From: Tanypteryx hageni
Taxonomy: Eukaryota > Arthropoda > Insecta > Odonata > Petaluridae
Reading direction: 5' to 3'
Length of the DNA stretch: 64,000 nt
Assembly: GCA_028673005.1 (NCBI GenBank)
Contig: CM054113.1
Location: forward strand, 207,133,504-207,197,503
The position numbers and the translations under genes were made by a program. Below are positions 49,672 through 63,411 of the stretch, in pieces. The notes under the pieces are model-generated. The model made no database searches, had not been told where the DNA came from, and saw only the letters and a list, made by a program, of their open reading frames with translations. The stretch's first letter is position 1, and every line of letters begins with the position of its first letter.

Positions 49672-49815
49672 AAATGTAGAGAACGGACGCTAGGAAACTC
49701 CAACGATATCCTAGAAGAGCAGAACATCCCCAGTGGCTCCCACGAAATGGCGAAAATTATTAGCAGCTTTCTCGTAAACCTCGGAGGAAAAACTGAAGAC
49801 GGTTACCATCATTAA
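49672..49815 (+). CDS. weak candidate terminal exon
   Basis: After a pyrimidine-containing acceptor (TTATCTCGGCAG, ending 49671) a frame of 47 codons runs to TAA: KCRERTLGNSNDILEEQNIP, then GSHEMAKIISSFLVNLGGKT and EDGYHH. The varied polar and charged composition looks more like coding sequence than the AT-rich leader upstream, which also happens to be open. No donor is needed if this is the last exon; no poly(A) signal is obvious nearby. No family recognised. Confidence 0.25.
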   Translation, partial: KCRERTLGNSNDILEEQNIPSGSHEMAKIISSFLVNLGGKTEDGYHH

Positions 49816-51739
49816 TCACTCGTAAAAAAATCGGAATTTTGACCAAAAAATGATTACGTGTATTGCAACGCTAATTAGCTAGCAGGAAGGATTTATTGCC
49901 ATAACTATAAACTGGGCTCAGGAGTTTTTTAACCTCCCTTTACTTGATTATCCATTAAAGTATACTCTTAAGTTTTTTTGTTCCTCTAAAACGGTTATAC
50001 GAGCCAATCCGACGACATTAGCATTCTATTCTATCGAAATGTTCTTTTTTGTCCTTTTTAACTATAAATTAAAATTTATTCCTCGGTCAATTGCACCTCC
50101 AAAGTTTTTCTACATTTTCCAGTCATTCCAGTCTCTTTTTTATGGCATTCCATTCCCTCCAAATGACCTTTCAATTTTTTGCCGCGATCATCAATTCTCC
50201 GATGAAACGGAGAGATGGCCTATTTCTTTCCTGGCGGCGTCGTTTCTGAGATGAACTTACTTCTCTTATGAACGACTTTAAATTTTATCTTTAAATTATA
50301 GCCACATGTTATATACTGCTTCGATAACCATGCACCAATTTCAAAATTTGACGCTTTTTCTGTGTACGCATTGATCTTTTTACGAAAAACTTCATTTTTA
50401 GAATCATATTTTATTTGTTATTAAATTCGACGCTTCAATAATCGACTCTCCTTAAAGAAATGTAGCACGTTAAGTATCTGGGAAGCTCAAGAAGCTCGCC
50501 GTATGGCTGTAATCGAATTGAAAAAATAAAGTATATCAGTGAATCACCACTGATGATGCCTGCTCTGTAGCCGAATTGCGTATATAGTCTTCCCGACTTT
50601 TTATGGCTGTTGGATAAACCTAGTTCTCCTATTCTATCTTGAAAATGATGACAGTTTTCGGTCTATTATTTGAATATCCTTCGTAAAAGTTAATATGCCG
50701 TTATTTGATACTTTAAATTTATAAATATATCTGTAAGACTATTTGATTATATTCGATACTCGATAAGTGAAAAGACGTGGCGTGGTTGTGCTGATAATTG
50801 AAGGCCGCCTTCGACATTTACGAACATGCGGTTCCTGAATCAGCCAAGTTTCCTCTCCTCCTCCCTTCTACGACCTCCGGCCCAATTATTCCGCGATGGT
50901 ATGCGGAGCAACGCCAAGCGCAACACTGGCCTAGGTAATTACGAACAACTGCTTCCAGGCAAGAGGCTTTGGTTATTAACTGGAGAGCGAAACAAATGCC
51001 GATGTAAACTTAGTTGAACGGGGTAAAAGCGAATTTGAAATTGAATTGTCGCGTCATAATTATGCAGAACAATCTTGGCAGTCTTGATGGATGGACTTAT
51101 TAATATGTTACCGAAGATAAACGAGGTAGCATTCATTATTCCGCGGAATAAAGGTGCCGAGAAAACAATCATATGGTAAAATGCACCTAAAAGTTAGCCA
51201 AAAAAGACACTACGATATATATGTTTATTCATGCCATTAGCATTGAATGAAATGAGGGATAATGTAGACGAATGACTTTCCTAAGGCGAGTGGGCGTCGG
51301 ATAAAAATTGACGCCGCGGAATGACCTACTTAGCGTCGATTATCGCCTCCTCGGCGGGAACGCAGCTAATGAGGCGGGGGGATTTTCATAAAACGGATGG
51401 GAGCAAAGGGAGACTTTTTCGCAAGATGTCACAGGAGAGGCCATGCGAAGGTTCGGTTGAGATCGTAGATTTAAGGGAAATTAAGTAAGTGTGGCAGAGA
51501 AGGATGTCGGAGGAGTTGTCGAGAGTGGGACAGCGGAGGGAAGGGCGTCAGTGGAAGAAAAGGCGGGTTACAGGGTACAAGGTGTACGCATAGAGGGCCC
51601 GTGGCTGTCAATTTAAATAGAAATGAGCTTCCTGAAGAAACTGCTCGGCGGATAAATCGACTGCAGCACATTGATCCACGATATTAAAGTCGCAATAACA
51701 CCCAGCAGAGGATGACACAGCTCTCTGTTTAATATAAGG
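49816..51739. other. unannotated 1.9 kb
   Basis: AT-rich with short ORFs, none with support. A somewhat GC-richer patch at 51280-51600. Confidence 0.4.
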
Positions 51740-51741
51740 TA

Positions 51742-52695
51742 AGTGAGCCATATTCCGACACGGTCCTAATTCCGACACTCGGCTCTATTCATAGTAATGA
51801 TCGTAACGGGTAAAGCGCTGTACTTCCTTAATCTATACTTAATAACAGCGACGCAGTGCTTGCTTTATCCTCCTGGCCGTAACAATGTCGCTGTCAGAGC
51901 ACATCTTGGTTTTGTTGGAGCTTGACGTCGATTTTAAGGTGTGATATATTTTTTAAATTTATGATATGAAATTGAAAGAAAGTTATTCATCCAATAAATC
52001 ATTTAAAAGCTAATTTAACTATCTATAAAATCGTGTTCATAGATTGCAGAAATTATCAATCTTATTCCTGTAGCAGACCAATTAATTACAAAAAGCAAGG
52101 GATCCCTTCCTAATTCCGACAGTGTCGGAATTAGGAAACTTAGTGTATTTATTTAAGTTATGTGAGTAACATATTTATTTCGGCATAATTTGAAAATAGT
52201 GATAAATATTGATCTGTTTCTTGTTATTTTTGAATAGTGCTAAAGTAACCCAGCCTAACCTCACAATTTCATTTATCTTTCAATTTTCACGAACATTTTT
52301 TTTTAATTTGAGAGCATTTTTCTTTTCCTAAATGTTTCAATTTTAATAAAAATGTTCTGAATTTTTTTGTCAAATGTTATAAATATGTAGTATTAAGGTT
52401 CACAATTAAAGTTTATTATTTCATTTTTGTGTAAGCAATGTCTCCTGTTAGTTTTACTAAGTGTCAAAATTAGGATCCCTCCCGTCTCTGAATTTGGATC
52501 ATAGGGTCTAAATTCCGACAGTGACAATTTTTTCCCAGGTCTTGTTACTCTGATTCGACTGAGGATATCAAAGAAATATTTTTTCTTGAATAGTTCTTTA
52601 CAGATACTAACGTTATACAAATTATCAGCTTCCTACAATGAACCAAAAAATCAATAAAAATCGCCAAAGCTTACAATGCCGGAATATGGCTCATT
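51742..52695. mobile_element. 954-bp TA-flanked MITE with AATTCCGACA repeats
   Basis: Left end AGTGAGCCATATTCCGACA; the right end reads inward AATGAGCCATATTCCGGCA. TA flanks both sides (51740-51741, 52696-52697). The motif AATTCCGACA recurs inside in both orientations, including a perfect palindrome around 52110-52137. This fits a non-autonomous Tc1/mariner or pogo derivative. No transposase is present. Confidence 0.6.
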
Positions 52696-52714
52696 TATCT
52701 TACTTTACTCCCAG

Positions 52715-52861
52715 ATGGACTCCCATAGAAACTCATCCTTCCCGAGAATGCTACGTAAGATGAGCGACATCATAAGCAAACGGGAAGATATAGACCACGT
52801 CCATGATAAGGATTCCGCCTTCAGATGGAAGGCCATAGGAGTTTATCAAACTCCTAGTTAA
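52715..52861 (+). CDS. weak candidate terminal exon next to the MITE
   Basis: Eighteen bases beyond the MITE a pyrimidine tract and acceptor (TTACTTTACTCCCAG, ending 52714) lead into 48 codons ending in TAG: MDSHRNSSFPRMLRKMSDII, then SKREDIDHVHDKDSAFRWKA and IGVYQTPS. The composition is mixed and basic-acidic, not low-complexity. It could be the last coding exon of a plus-strand gene whose preceding intron contains the MITE. I do not recognise the protein. No AATAAA lies close downstream. Confidence 0.3.
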   Translation: MDSHRNSSFPRMLRKMSDIISKREDIDHVHDKDSAFRWKAIGVYQTPS

Positions 52862-55720
52862 GAATTTAGGCCAGTTATTGTTGCTTATTTATTTATTTTT
52901 TCATGTTTACATCCTTGCATCATTTCACCACTCGTGTATTTCTACTTCTTTGTTATGCTTGTAAACACTATTGTACTCATTTTAATCTTCACTAGAATTA
53001 GGGAAACCTTCCCTTAGAAGAGGCCTTTACTACTGCCAGAAGGCGGACACGCCGAGGATTTGACGAAGAAGCAAAGTTGAACCTTTTTTAAATTTCTGCT
53101 TTTCAATGACGCTTTTAAGAGACGCAATCTTTTGATTTGTTACCCATTTTTGGGTGATATACCTAAGTTGTGTGTCCCATGGCATTTTGAATTACATTTG
53201 AAAGATGGTTCATAGCACAGAATGGGTGAAATTTTGAGAAAAGCCACGTAACTAATTGTAAGTGGAGAGCATACCGTTACTTCGTTACCATTAATTTTAA
53301 GTTAATGCAAACCTTTTCCGCTAAGCTAAGCGCAAACCAAATTAATTAAGTTGCGACTAAACTTAGCACGCATATCTGACAAGGATGGTTTTTTTAACAC
53401 TTCAGTTCACGCTGGTATATGTATAGTAATAAAAAATTAAAGATTTAATAAGTGTAGCTCTTTAAAAAAAAATTCACCTAATACGATATAAGTTAACGCA
53501 TTATCTCCCTAAACTTTATTAAGATGTTCCTTAAGCTAAGCTAAGCCTTAAGCTTAAGTCCATTCAGTTAAATATCCTAGAGATTCCATCATTTCTTGAA
53601 TGAATAAACCTTACCCGTTTCAGTGTAAGAACGAAGTATACTTCTACTTTAAGAGAGACGATAAAATGAGAGTTTATGGATAAAACTTCTTAATTACGCT
53701 CCTTTTCAGCTTATTTCTTTAAGTCATTTATTTCATAGATGGGCTAAAGTATATATCCCCTGCTCATAAACCGAAAAGAGATTTTTAATAACAAGAGCCA
53801 TAATTGTAGGTAACAAGTGCGTCATATACTTAAGAATGATATCATTCGATACATTTAACACACGTGGGTAATTGAAAGAAATGTGGTGAATTTTTTAGGC
53901 AGATCATTCTTTTCAAAGAATTTTTTTTCTTAGAAAAACGATTTTAAATCAGTCTTAAAAAATCCACGCTTTATAATTATTTCTCCCTTCCATTTTCTCT
54001 TCCATGCTGCATTTAATTTTTGACGACAGCAATGATTTAAGCTAATGTTTTCTCGGATTTCTATCATTTTCTTCGAGCATTCCTCGTTTTTTACTCTATC
54101 ATTATCATCCTCGGAATTTTTCCACTTTTGCACTCTCCTCTGCGTTTCTTCCCCTATCTCCTCCTTCGGCACTTTCTCTCCTTTTCACTCCATCTCAAAC
54201 TCCTTTATGAAAAGAAAAAACCAAGCCGCTTTCATCAACTGACGTCATGCTCAATTTGGAGAGAGGAGGGCCTGTATCTCCCTCACCGGCCTTCGAGTCG
54301 AACAGTTCGTCGGACGGAGGCAGGCGTGTAATTAAGGTACATCGTGGGGGTAACTTCGCTGCGGCGGCTAATATTTGAAAACCACTTAAGACTTCGTTGG
54401 GAATTACGCACATGCAAGAGAGGAGCGATTCGCGCGAGCTTAAAGGGAGGAAAATGTCGAAAGGATGTGGACCGTGATTAAGCTTTCGAGACAAAATTCA
54501 ATCTTGGGGATGATGCGGATAAAAAAAATTTATACAAAAAAATTCCGTCATTAAAATGCCATTACTTATTGTTTAAGCTACAACGAAATGAATCGCTACG
54601 ACCATAACGATTTAATAGAAAGAAATTGAATCCGTTTATTTGTGCCGATAAATTATAAATTATTACTAGGTTGTGAAAGAATATTGGCTAGTAGAAAGAA
54701 CGTATTGGTGTTTAAAATGGACACTAGATATTTACTGAAATGGTAAAAATCCTCCATTATGTCACTAAGATGTTTACTTTAGGCGATGTATTTTTACGTT
54801 AAATTTATACTAAAACGATTTTACGTATTTATAAACCTGTGGAATTATGTAATATATATTAAACACTGATCTCTTTAAAGTTTGGTAACGTAAATTTATG
54901 CTTTTTGAAAATAAAGAAAGCGGAAAAATTACCTTTAAAAAGTAGGTACTAGTGGATTTACTTGAGCGATACAAACAAGTCGACAAAATGCATAATTGTA
55001 CGCGCTGGTAGAATTATCGGCAATGCCATTCGTAGCGGAACAATCCGGATGGCGGATAATTACCCCTCCGGGGGAATTAAATCAACGGATAAGCTTTCTA
55101 CATTACGACGTCTAACAATAAAGCGACACAAAAATAGTTTTTCCTGCTATACCGAACATTCACTCCAAAACCTTTGCGATTAAAACAAATAGAGCATTCA
55201 CGTTTCGCTTCCGCAATTTAGCAGTCGTGCCTTCCTATGAGCGCAAATTAACTATACAACGAGCGGGTCGTCGAATGAGGAAAGTGCGGAAAAGTGAGGA
55301 GAAATTGAAGAAGTTTGGATGAATGGAGAATGGAAAGAGGTGGAAACAGGAAGAAGAGAAGACGGGCTGAAGGGAATGGAACCCAGGGGGTTGGATCGAA
55401 GAAACATCACGGGGAGAGGCGGGTGGACTGGAATCAGGAACGATAAACGGGAAATAGGGAATGATGGAGTGGGTGCTGTACTCCGCTCGCCGAGGATAGC
55501 AAAATGTTTGCGTACGAGACCGGGTGCATTGTAGGGGGAGGAACAGGAGGGGTGGAAAATATAGGGTGTGGTTCGGTGAATGGGATGGTGTTCCTAGGCG
55601 ACCAGAGCAGAGTTGGTTGCTCGCCCGGCTTGGATTTCCCTTTCTCCTCCCCCTTTCTCTCTCCAGTTGCCCGCTGCATAATCCTCGGTGTTTACAACAC
55701 GCCCAGCTTGACCTTACAAC
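52862..55720. other. unannotated 2.9 kb
   Basis: AT-rich. A pyrimidine-rich patch at 54100-54210 and short ORFs on both strands without support. No element termini found. Confidence 0.4.
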
Positions 55721-56112
55721 AATGAAGGGGGATAAAGGGGGTAGGGGGAGAGATAAAGGGGGTAGGAAGAGATAGAAAGGGGGTAGGAAGAGAGAGAAAG
55801 GGGGTAGGAAGAGAGAGAAAGGGGGGTAGGGGGAGAGAGAAAGGAGGAATGGGGAGAGAGGAAGGGGGAAGGAGGAAGGGAGAGAAAGGCGGAGAGAGAA
55901 AAAGGCGGAGAAAGGCGGAGAGAGAAAGGCGGAGAGAGAAAGGGGGAGAGAGAAAGGGGGAGAGAGAGGGGGGGAGAGAGAAAGGGGGAGAGAGAAAGGG
56001 AGAGAGAGAAAGGGGGGGGGGGAGAAAGGGGGAGAGAGAAAGGGGGGAGAGAGAAAGGGGGAGAGAGAAAGGGGGAAGAGGGAAAGAGAGAGAGAGGGAG
56101 AGCGAAGAGATG
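55721..56112 (+). repeat. polypurine block with tandem GA/GGGGG units
   Basis: Repeats of GGGGGTAGGAAGAGAGAGAA at 55735-55830, then GGCGGAGAGAGAAA and GGGGGAGAGAGAAA units to about 56090. The 205-codon minus-strand ORF and the 121-codon plus-strand ORF are artefacts. Confidence 0.9.
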
Positions 56113-56888
56113 CCTTGTTTGACAGTTTGTTTGGATGGACGGTGTCCTAGTGGTCGGAGGGAAATGGTCCTTAGCGATGAGAGGCAAACATCGATCGCAA
56201 AAAAAACAGTCTAAACTCCCAGGATGTCTGATTTCTCTTCTGTTGCTCGTATCGAAAAATGGAATCGACGAGAGAATATGATTGCGTTTTAAATTTAACG
56301 GGGAAAGGAACACGGGTCGAATTATTTTCAAGATATAGAGGGATGCGGAGGTTAACTTATCGTATTCAATTCACACCATAAATGGTTTCCAATGTGTTCA
56401 AAAAACTGTTTAACATATACAACATAATATACACTTTAAGTAGTTCATCTGAGTTTTGCGAAAGAAAGAACTGAAAAATGCAACATATTGAGACTATTAC
56501 AGAAAACTTTTAGCTAATGCTGTGTCGAAACTTCAGTGTTTAGGTTTCAGTTTTCGCAAATATGACGTAAGGTTAAGCCATGATTTTATTCAATGTAGGC
56601 CCGACTAATTCTTTCGGAGTATTTTTTACCACGCCAGAGCCAAATTAAAGAGCGAGCATCTACCTAAAGAAATTATTTAATAACGCATGAAAACTTCGAA
56701 GGCGGTTTAATTCAGACGCGTGCTTAAAAATGCGTGCAATTCACAGCCATGCAGTTTTTTTACTTTCACGGTTTTTAATGGAACTTGAGTTAAAATTGTG
56801 CATTAACACTAGATAGAAATGCTACTTTTTGAGGTGCATAAAGAACTTATGTATTGGCAAGAGAGTGGAAATGAGAATAATGAATGTA
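56113..56888. other. unannotated
   Basis: AT-rich, no gene seen; ends at the TA target site of the Tigger element. Confidence 0.45.
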
Positions 56889-57120
56889 CAGGTCAAATTC
56901 CGGTATAACGAATTCCGCAATAACGAAATTTTCAGTATAACGAACAATTTTCTTGTTTTAAAAATTCACATAATAAATATATAAACAGATCTCGTAATAA
57001 CGAAATCCTAATTTCAATATAACGAACATCTAGCGGCGATTAAAATAAGATTAATTTCATTCGTGCCAAAAAAAACAACTTACATTTATCTTTGCTGTGA
57101 TAGATAGGTTGGTCCGTCGC

Positions 57121-57391
57121 CGTAATGAGGAAGAGAACTTACGTAAACACCTATAACTGTCGCAAGACGGTCGGGTCAGCAGAACACAAGAGACTCAAAC
57201 AAGGGCCAAGGGTTAGGACACGTGTTTTGACAGCTAGGCCGTCATTTTCAACTGTGTGAGGATTGTTCGGGGTAGTAAGAGTATTTATACCCAGATTGTC
57301 GGTTTGGCGAGGGGGAGGGAAAAGTAAACGGGGATTTTTGACCGTTAAGTGATAAAGAGAGACGTAGGAGATAGGACCTAGTTCATTGTTC
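57121..57391 (-). repeat. left arm of a 270-bp inverted repeat
   Basis: Reverse complement of 57531-57800 with few differences by eye, a 139-bp spacer between. It contains TATAAATA on the minus strand (57282-57289). Confidence 0.9.
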
Positions 57392-57530
57392 GTAATGACG
57401 TTTTTGTTTATTTTTTCCAACCACCATCCCATTACAACGGGCAATTTAAAACTTCTCAAATCTGTAAATAAACACAGAAAATTAGACGCATACGAAAGCA
57501 TATAATTCGCAAAAACAAAAGCATTATTAT

Positions 57531-57800
57531 GAACAGTGAACTAGATCCTATCTCCTACTCCTCTCTTTATCACTTAACGGTCAAAAATCCCCGTTTACTT
57601 TTCCCTCCCCTCGCCAAACCGACAATCTGGGTATAAATACTCTTACTACCCCGAACAATCCTCACACAGTTGAAAGTGCCGGCCTAGCTGTCAAAACTCG
57701 TGTCCTAACCCTTGGCCCTTGTTTGAGTCTCTTGTGTTCTGCTAACCCAACCGTCTTGTGACAGTTACAGGTGTTTACGTAAGTACTCTTCCTCATTACG
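57531..57800 (+). repeat. right arm of the 270-bp inverted repeat
   Basis: It matches the left arm from GAACAGTGAACTAG to CTCTTCCTCATTACG. As it lies just upstream of the transposase start in sense orientation, it is probably the original copy. Confidence 0.9.
57632..57639 (+). promoter_or_regulatory. TATA box candidate of the Tigger transposase
   Basis: TATAAATA stands about 300 bases before the transposase ATG at 57941, in locally GC-richer DNA. The mirrored TATAAATA in the left arm would point the other way. Confidence 0.45.
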
Positions 57801-57940
57801 ATGAGGGAGTTAATTTGAACTCTTGTAAGTGTATTTTCACAGTGTTTCGCAAAAAATTTTGTATACTGTACTGTTTGTAGTTAGAATTTTTGCAGATAAC
57901 AAAGTGAGTTAATTAATTTGTTATTGCAGAGACCATTAAG

Positions 57941-59500
<1,560 letters not shown>

Positions 59501-59644
59501 AGTTTTGTGATGATTATTTGTATGACTATTTTTAAATAAAATGGGTTTATAATTTCTTTTCTTTATTCAGTATAACGAAATTTCAGTATAACGAATCAAT
59601 TTGTATAGTCCCACAAGTTTCGTTATACCGGAATTTGACCTGTA

Positions 59645-62040
59645 CTGATTGAAAAATTAAGCAAAAAGAGAAAGCAGAGATGGAAAAGGATTGGGAGGGG
59701 TGGGCATTAATAGAGAACAGGTGAGAGGGAGAGTACATATAGAGGGGAAGGGGAAAAGCAGGGAGGTGATGATGACGTAAGAGAATGTAATATGCTGCGA
59801 GTGGGAGTGAAAGGGCAAAGCGAAAAGGAAAGGAGGATTTGGAAGGGAATAGCAAAGAGTGGTAGTAGTGGATAGGAATTGGCCCAGTAGAGAAAGATGA
59901 GTGGGAACAGATTTCGAGATTCTGTGATGCGTCACGTACAATTTTCAATCGCCGAAGCAGGGTTCGTGACTAGGGCTATCATATATCTGGGATAAGAACT
60001 TAAGTATAATCCTCCCATATACGTACATTCTTTCGCCTCATTCATCCAGAGCTTTGTAACATTAAAAGTCCAATTATATCGATTAAGAAATGTTCTTATT
60101 GTAAAATGATATTTTCGCGGCTTGTTCCCTCCTGCGTAAAGTTCAAGCGATAATGTGCGCAAAAGTAAAACCTATAAAAAACCGCGTTAAAAAATTTAGA
60201 AAAATTGCACTCTAATTGAAGCAAACTAATCACCATTAATCCGTTAGAAGCAATGGTAAAAAAACTACACCAGAAAATTAATTTAGTTTCCGTTTTAGAA
60301 ATAGACAACGAAACTCAATGACTGGTAAAATAAAAATAACACAGAAGCGAGATTTCCGAAATAACCGAATTAAAGCGTTTTGATTAGCACGAGAGGGAGA
60401 TGGAGCGATCACCATAATCATCGACACAAAACTCTAATCGAAAAGAGAATGTATCCGGGACACGAGAGTCCGTGGGAAGCGGCGGCGGGTGTTTTACTGC
60501 CGGAGTAGGGGCGAGTGAGAGTTTATTGCTTACGAGATTTCATCTTCACTGTGGCGTTTTATGGGCTCGTGGGCTGAGAGAGAGGGGGGAAGAGAGTGTG
60601 GGATGTGTATGCGGGAATGGAATGGAGTTAGAGGGAGTAGGGCTGTTTGCTGATGGTGTTGGCAGACTGGACGGCGTCCCAGTAATAACATTGCTCACGC
60701 GAAACACATATTCACGAGACGTGTGTTTCACAAAAATACGAAGTAGTCGGGCGCGTGCTTAAAATGACGTGGACATCCAATCGCACCCTGGCAATGTCCG
60801 TGCTATCGCTTCAAGGTTTAGACACGAGCGTACGATATATGTACATACTTAGGAGGGACACGTTTATCTCCGCTCGATTCCTTATCCATTCACACCCGCT
60901 GTTCTCTCTGATATGACATGACTGCTTCCTAATATTTCGATTAATAAGATGAATTATGGGGTATTTGGCTATTTTTATAAACTGCCAACTAAGAAATATC
61001 CTTTAAATGTATCTACTGATATACGATATATTTTCTTATTGGGTATCGATAAAATATTATGAACATTTTTTCCTCCGTAACTGAGATAGACTATAAAATA
61101 TTAACGATTTTTACTGAAGTCAATTCTAATGGCATGTGCGATGATACGCTATAAATATATGTCATACTAACCATAAGAAATAAAACTAAAAGAAGTTAAT
61201 GCGCAGTTTGCGAGTTAATGGAACGTATTTGAATCAGAAATATCTATATATTCAATTTAAAAAAGGTAGGATTTTATAAGACCCGGTGAATTTTCTATTT
61301 GGAAAAATACGCGGAGTTTGATTCTCACTAAATGAACTACAGTTCATTATATTACTTTTAGCAGGAATGAAAATATCCAATAAGAAAAACTGGCCTTTCT
61401 TACGAGGTTTTATCATAACCAACAGCACTTTTGTAATTAGGAGTCATTATTTATGGCACAAACTACGACTAAACAATAGGAAACTCGGTTTTTTAGCGTC
61501 GCACGAGGTCATCAACGTAATTGCTAATAAGCTCGACGTAAAATAGCCCATTTTTACCTCTCGAATTAAAGGTGATGACATTTTCATCAAATCAATTTTA
61601 TGTAACTTTGAATTAATTAAAGAGCGTTCATAAATTCAACGTTGAATTTAGATGACGATTCAATCCGACATAGCCGAGTCTTTCCGTGCATGAGGAAAAT
61701 TATTTGATAAATTACCCAAAGCCGTAAAAGAATCAACAGCGTCATATTAAAGTTAGTCTTCTTCCCCTCTTTGTACTAATTCTGGAGTTAGATGCGTCAC
61801 CACCCGAATGCATTTTGCAAACAGCCATACCTCACGAGGGAAACCAAAGTAAAGCTCTCACCACGACAAACAACGATCACATCCGATCTGTGTTTACTCA
61901 TTATCAGTTATTTCGGTCACAGATTCGGTTTCCTAAAATGAACGGCGACGTGGGAATATTCCAGCAAACCATTATAAATTCTAAAAGCACTCCACTTTAC
62001 CGTCTGGACATAGTATTCGTTTCTTGGAAATGATTGATGA
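59645..62040. other. unannotated 2.4 kb
   Basis: Purine-biased at 59655-59850, with a G/C-richer patch at 60470-60680. Short ORFs have no domain. No element ends seen. Confidence 0.4.
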
Positions 62041-62049
62041 TGCTGATCT

Positions 62050-62225
62050 TGGTTGAGGGGTGGTTAGCGTGTCTAGGTCACGGATTCGATTCCTGCCGAA
62101 GGCATGACTGTATGTATTCGTCTTTGTTATCGTTATTACGCTCATTGTAAATGACCGTTAACGGCTTTTCATGAGCTTGTGAAAACTGAATAAATAAAAA
62201 TTAATAAAAATAAGTAAATAAATGA
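62050..62225 (+). repeat. tRNA-derived SINE with shortened head
   Basis: A box TGGTTAGCGTGT at 62061-62072 and B box GGATTCGATTCC at 62082-62093 lie only about 10 bases apart, so part of the usual tRNA-like head is missing. A body follows with TTACCGTTAACGGC-like words, and an A-rich tail of AATAAATAAA and TAAGTAAATAAA type ends near 62222. Confidence 0.65.
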
Positions 62226-63411
62226 TTGGTTCCTACGCATAAATAGTAAACATTCCGTCGCCACCTGTATTAGCGAGGTCAATTATTGTATATATTTTAG
62301 CGTCCCTATTGTCGGAAAAAATAGTTATGTAAAACTGAATTTACGCAGATATTATTTACGAATCAATACATACCATGCAGGATAAATTTGTCGAATCGTC
62401 AAGATAGATCGAAGTTATTATTATTATTATCGGCTCTTTGAGACATTAGACCGCTTCTTCCGTCTCACCTTATCTATTTCTTTCCTTCAAGGTCGTAGCA
62501 TCGGTGTCTGGCGAATTCTCCAGTGAATAGTTTTCTTTTATCCTCTCCGATACCGAAGTGATGACCGCGGTACTTTTGACGCAGACTCAGACTGTCGGTT
62601 TTCGCATCGGTCATTAAGCGGCACTCTGAAAAGCGGTGAGGACGGAGGGAAGGTTGGGCGGTATATTGGGTAGCGAGGAATCTAATTGCTAATAAGGTTT
62701 GCGGACGCGGAACATCTAAAAGCGGCCAAATCCATGATATTAAAGACACAGAGACGTACTAAAAGTAAAGTATCGTTTGGTTTTATAACGCCGAGGGAAG
62801 AAACAATAAATTCGATCCGTATATTTTAGTTAAGGCATAACGTGATTAGATATTAAATTAATAGAAAAAGTTTTTCCGACAGTTTAAAAAAATTCAAACA
62901 ATAAATTCCAACTCTCGATTATCCGGCTTCTTTATCTTATGTTTTTTCGCATGGAAAAAATCTTTCCGTCGCACAGTGTGTCATTTGGCCAATCTAGCTG
63001 GACAAAAATCCGTTTTTGAGTTGTGATTTTATGCATCTTTTTCACATAAATGTATTCGTTAGACCACCTCGCTGATAACTCTATTATCATGTTGGCAATG
63101 CTGAATAGATTTAATAGCAGCTTCAATAGACTTGCTTCTAGCAGCCGCGATTTGACTACCTTACGTTCAGTACGTTTAAACTTAGAAGTGTGATTTTTCG
63201 AAATCTGTAAAATGCAGCACTTATACTCAGGTATTTACTTTTATTTCTTATAGTATTTTTTGAATTTCAATCACTGTGACAAAGTGAGGTAGGCTAATAA
63301 GTGAATTTCTTCACAATGAAAATTTTTTGAGATGCAGCGCCTTTCTCGAGGCTTATAAAAAAACACCACGCGATACCAAAGTAAAGTGTTTATTGTCGTG
63401 TTATAGATATA
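62226..63411. other. unannotated 1.2 kb
   Basis: AT-rich; a (TTA)n-like stretch at 62417-62430. The 91-codon minus ORF at 62474-62749 has no recognisable domain. Confidence 0.4.

Noticed and set aside
55714..56331. 205-codon minus-strand ORF
   Set aside because: Same composition artefact over GGGGGAGAGAGAAA repeats.
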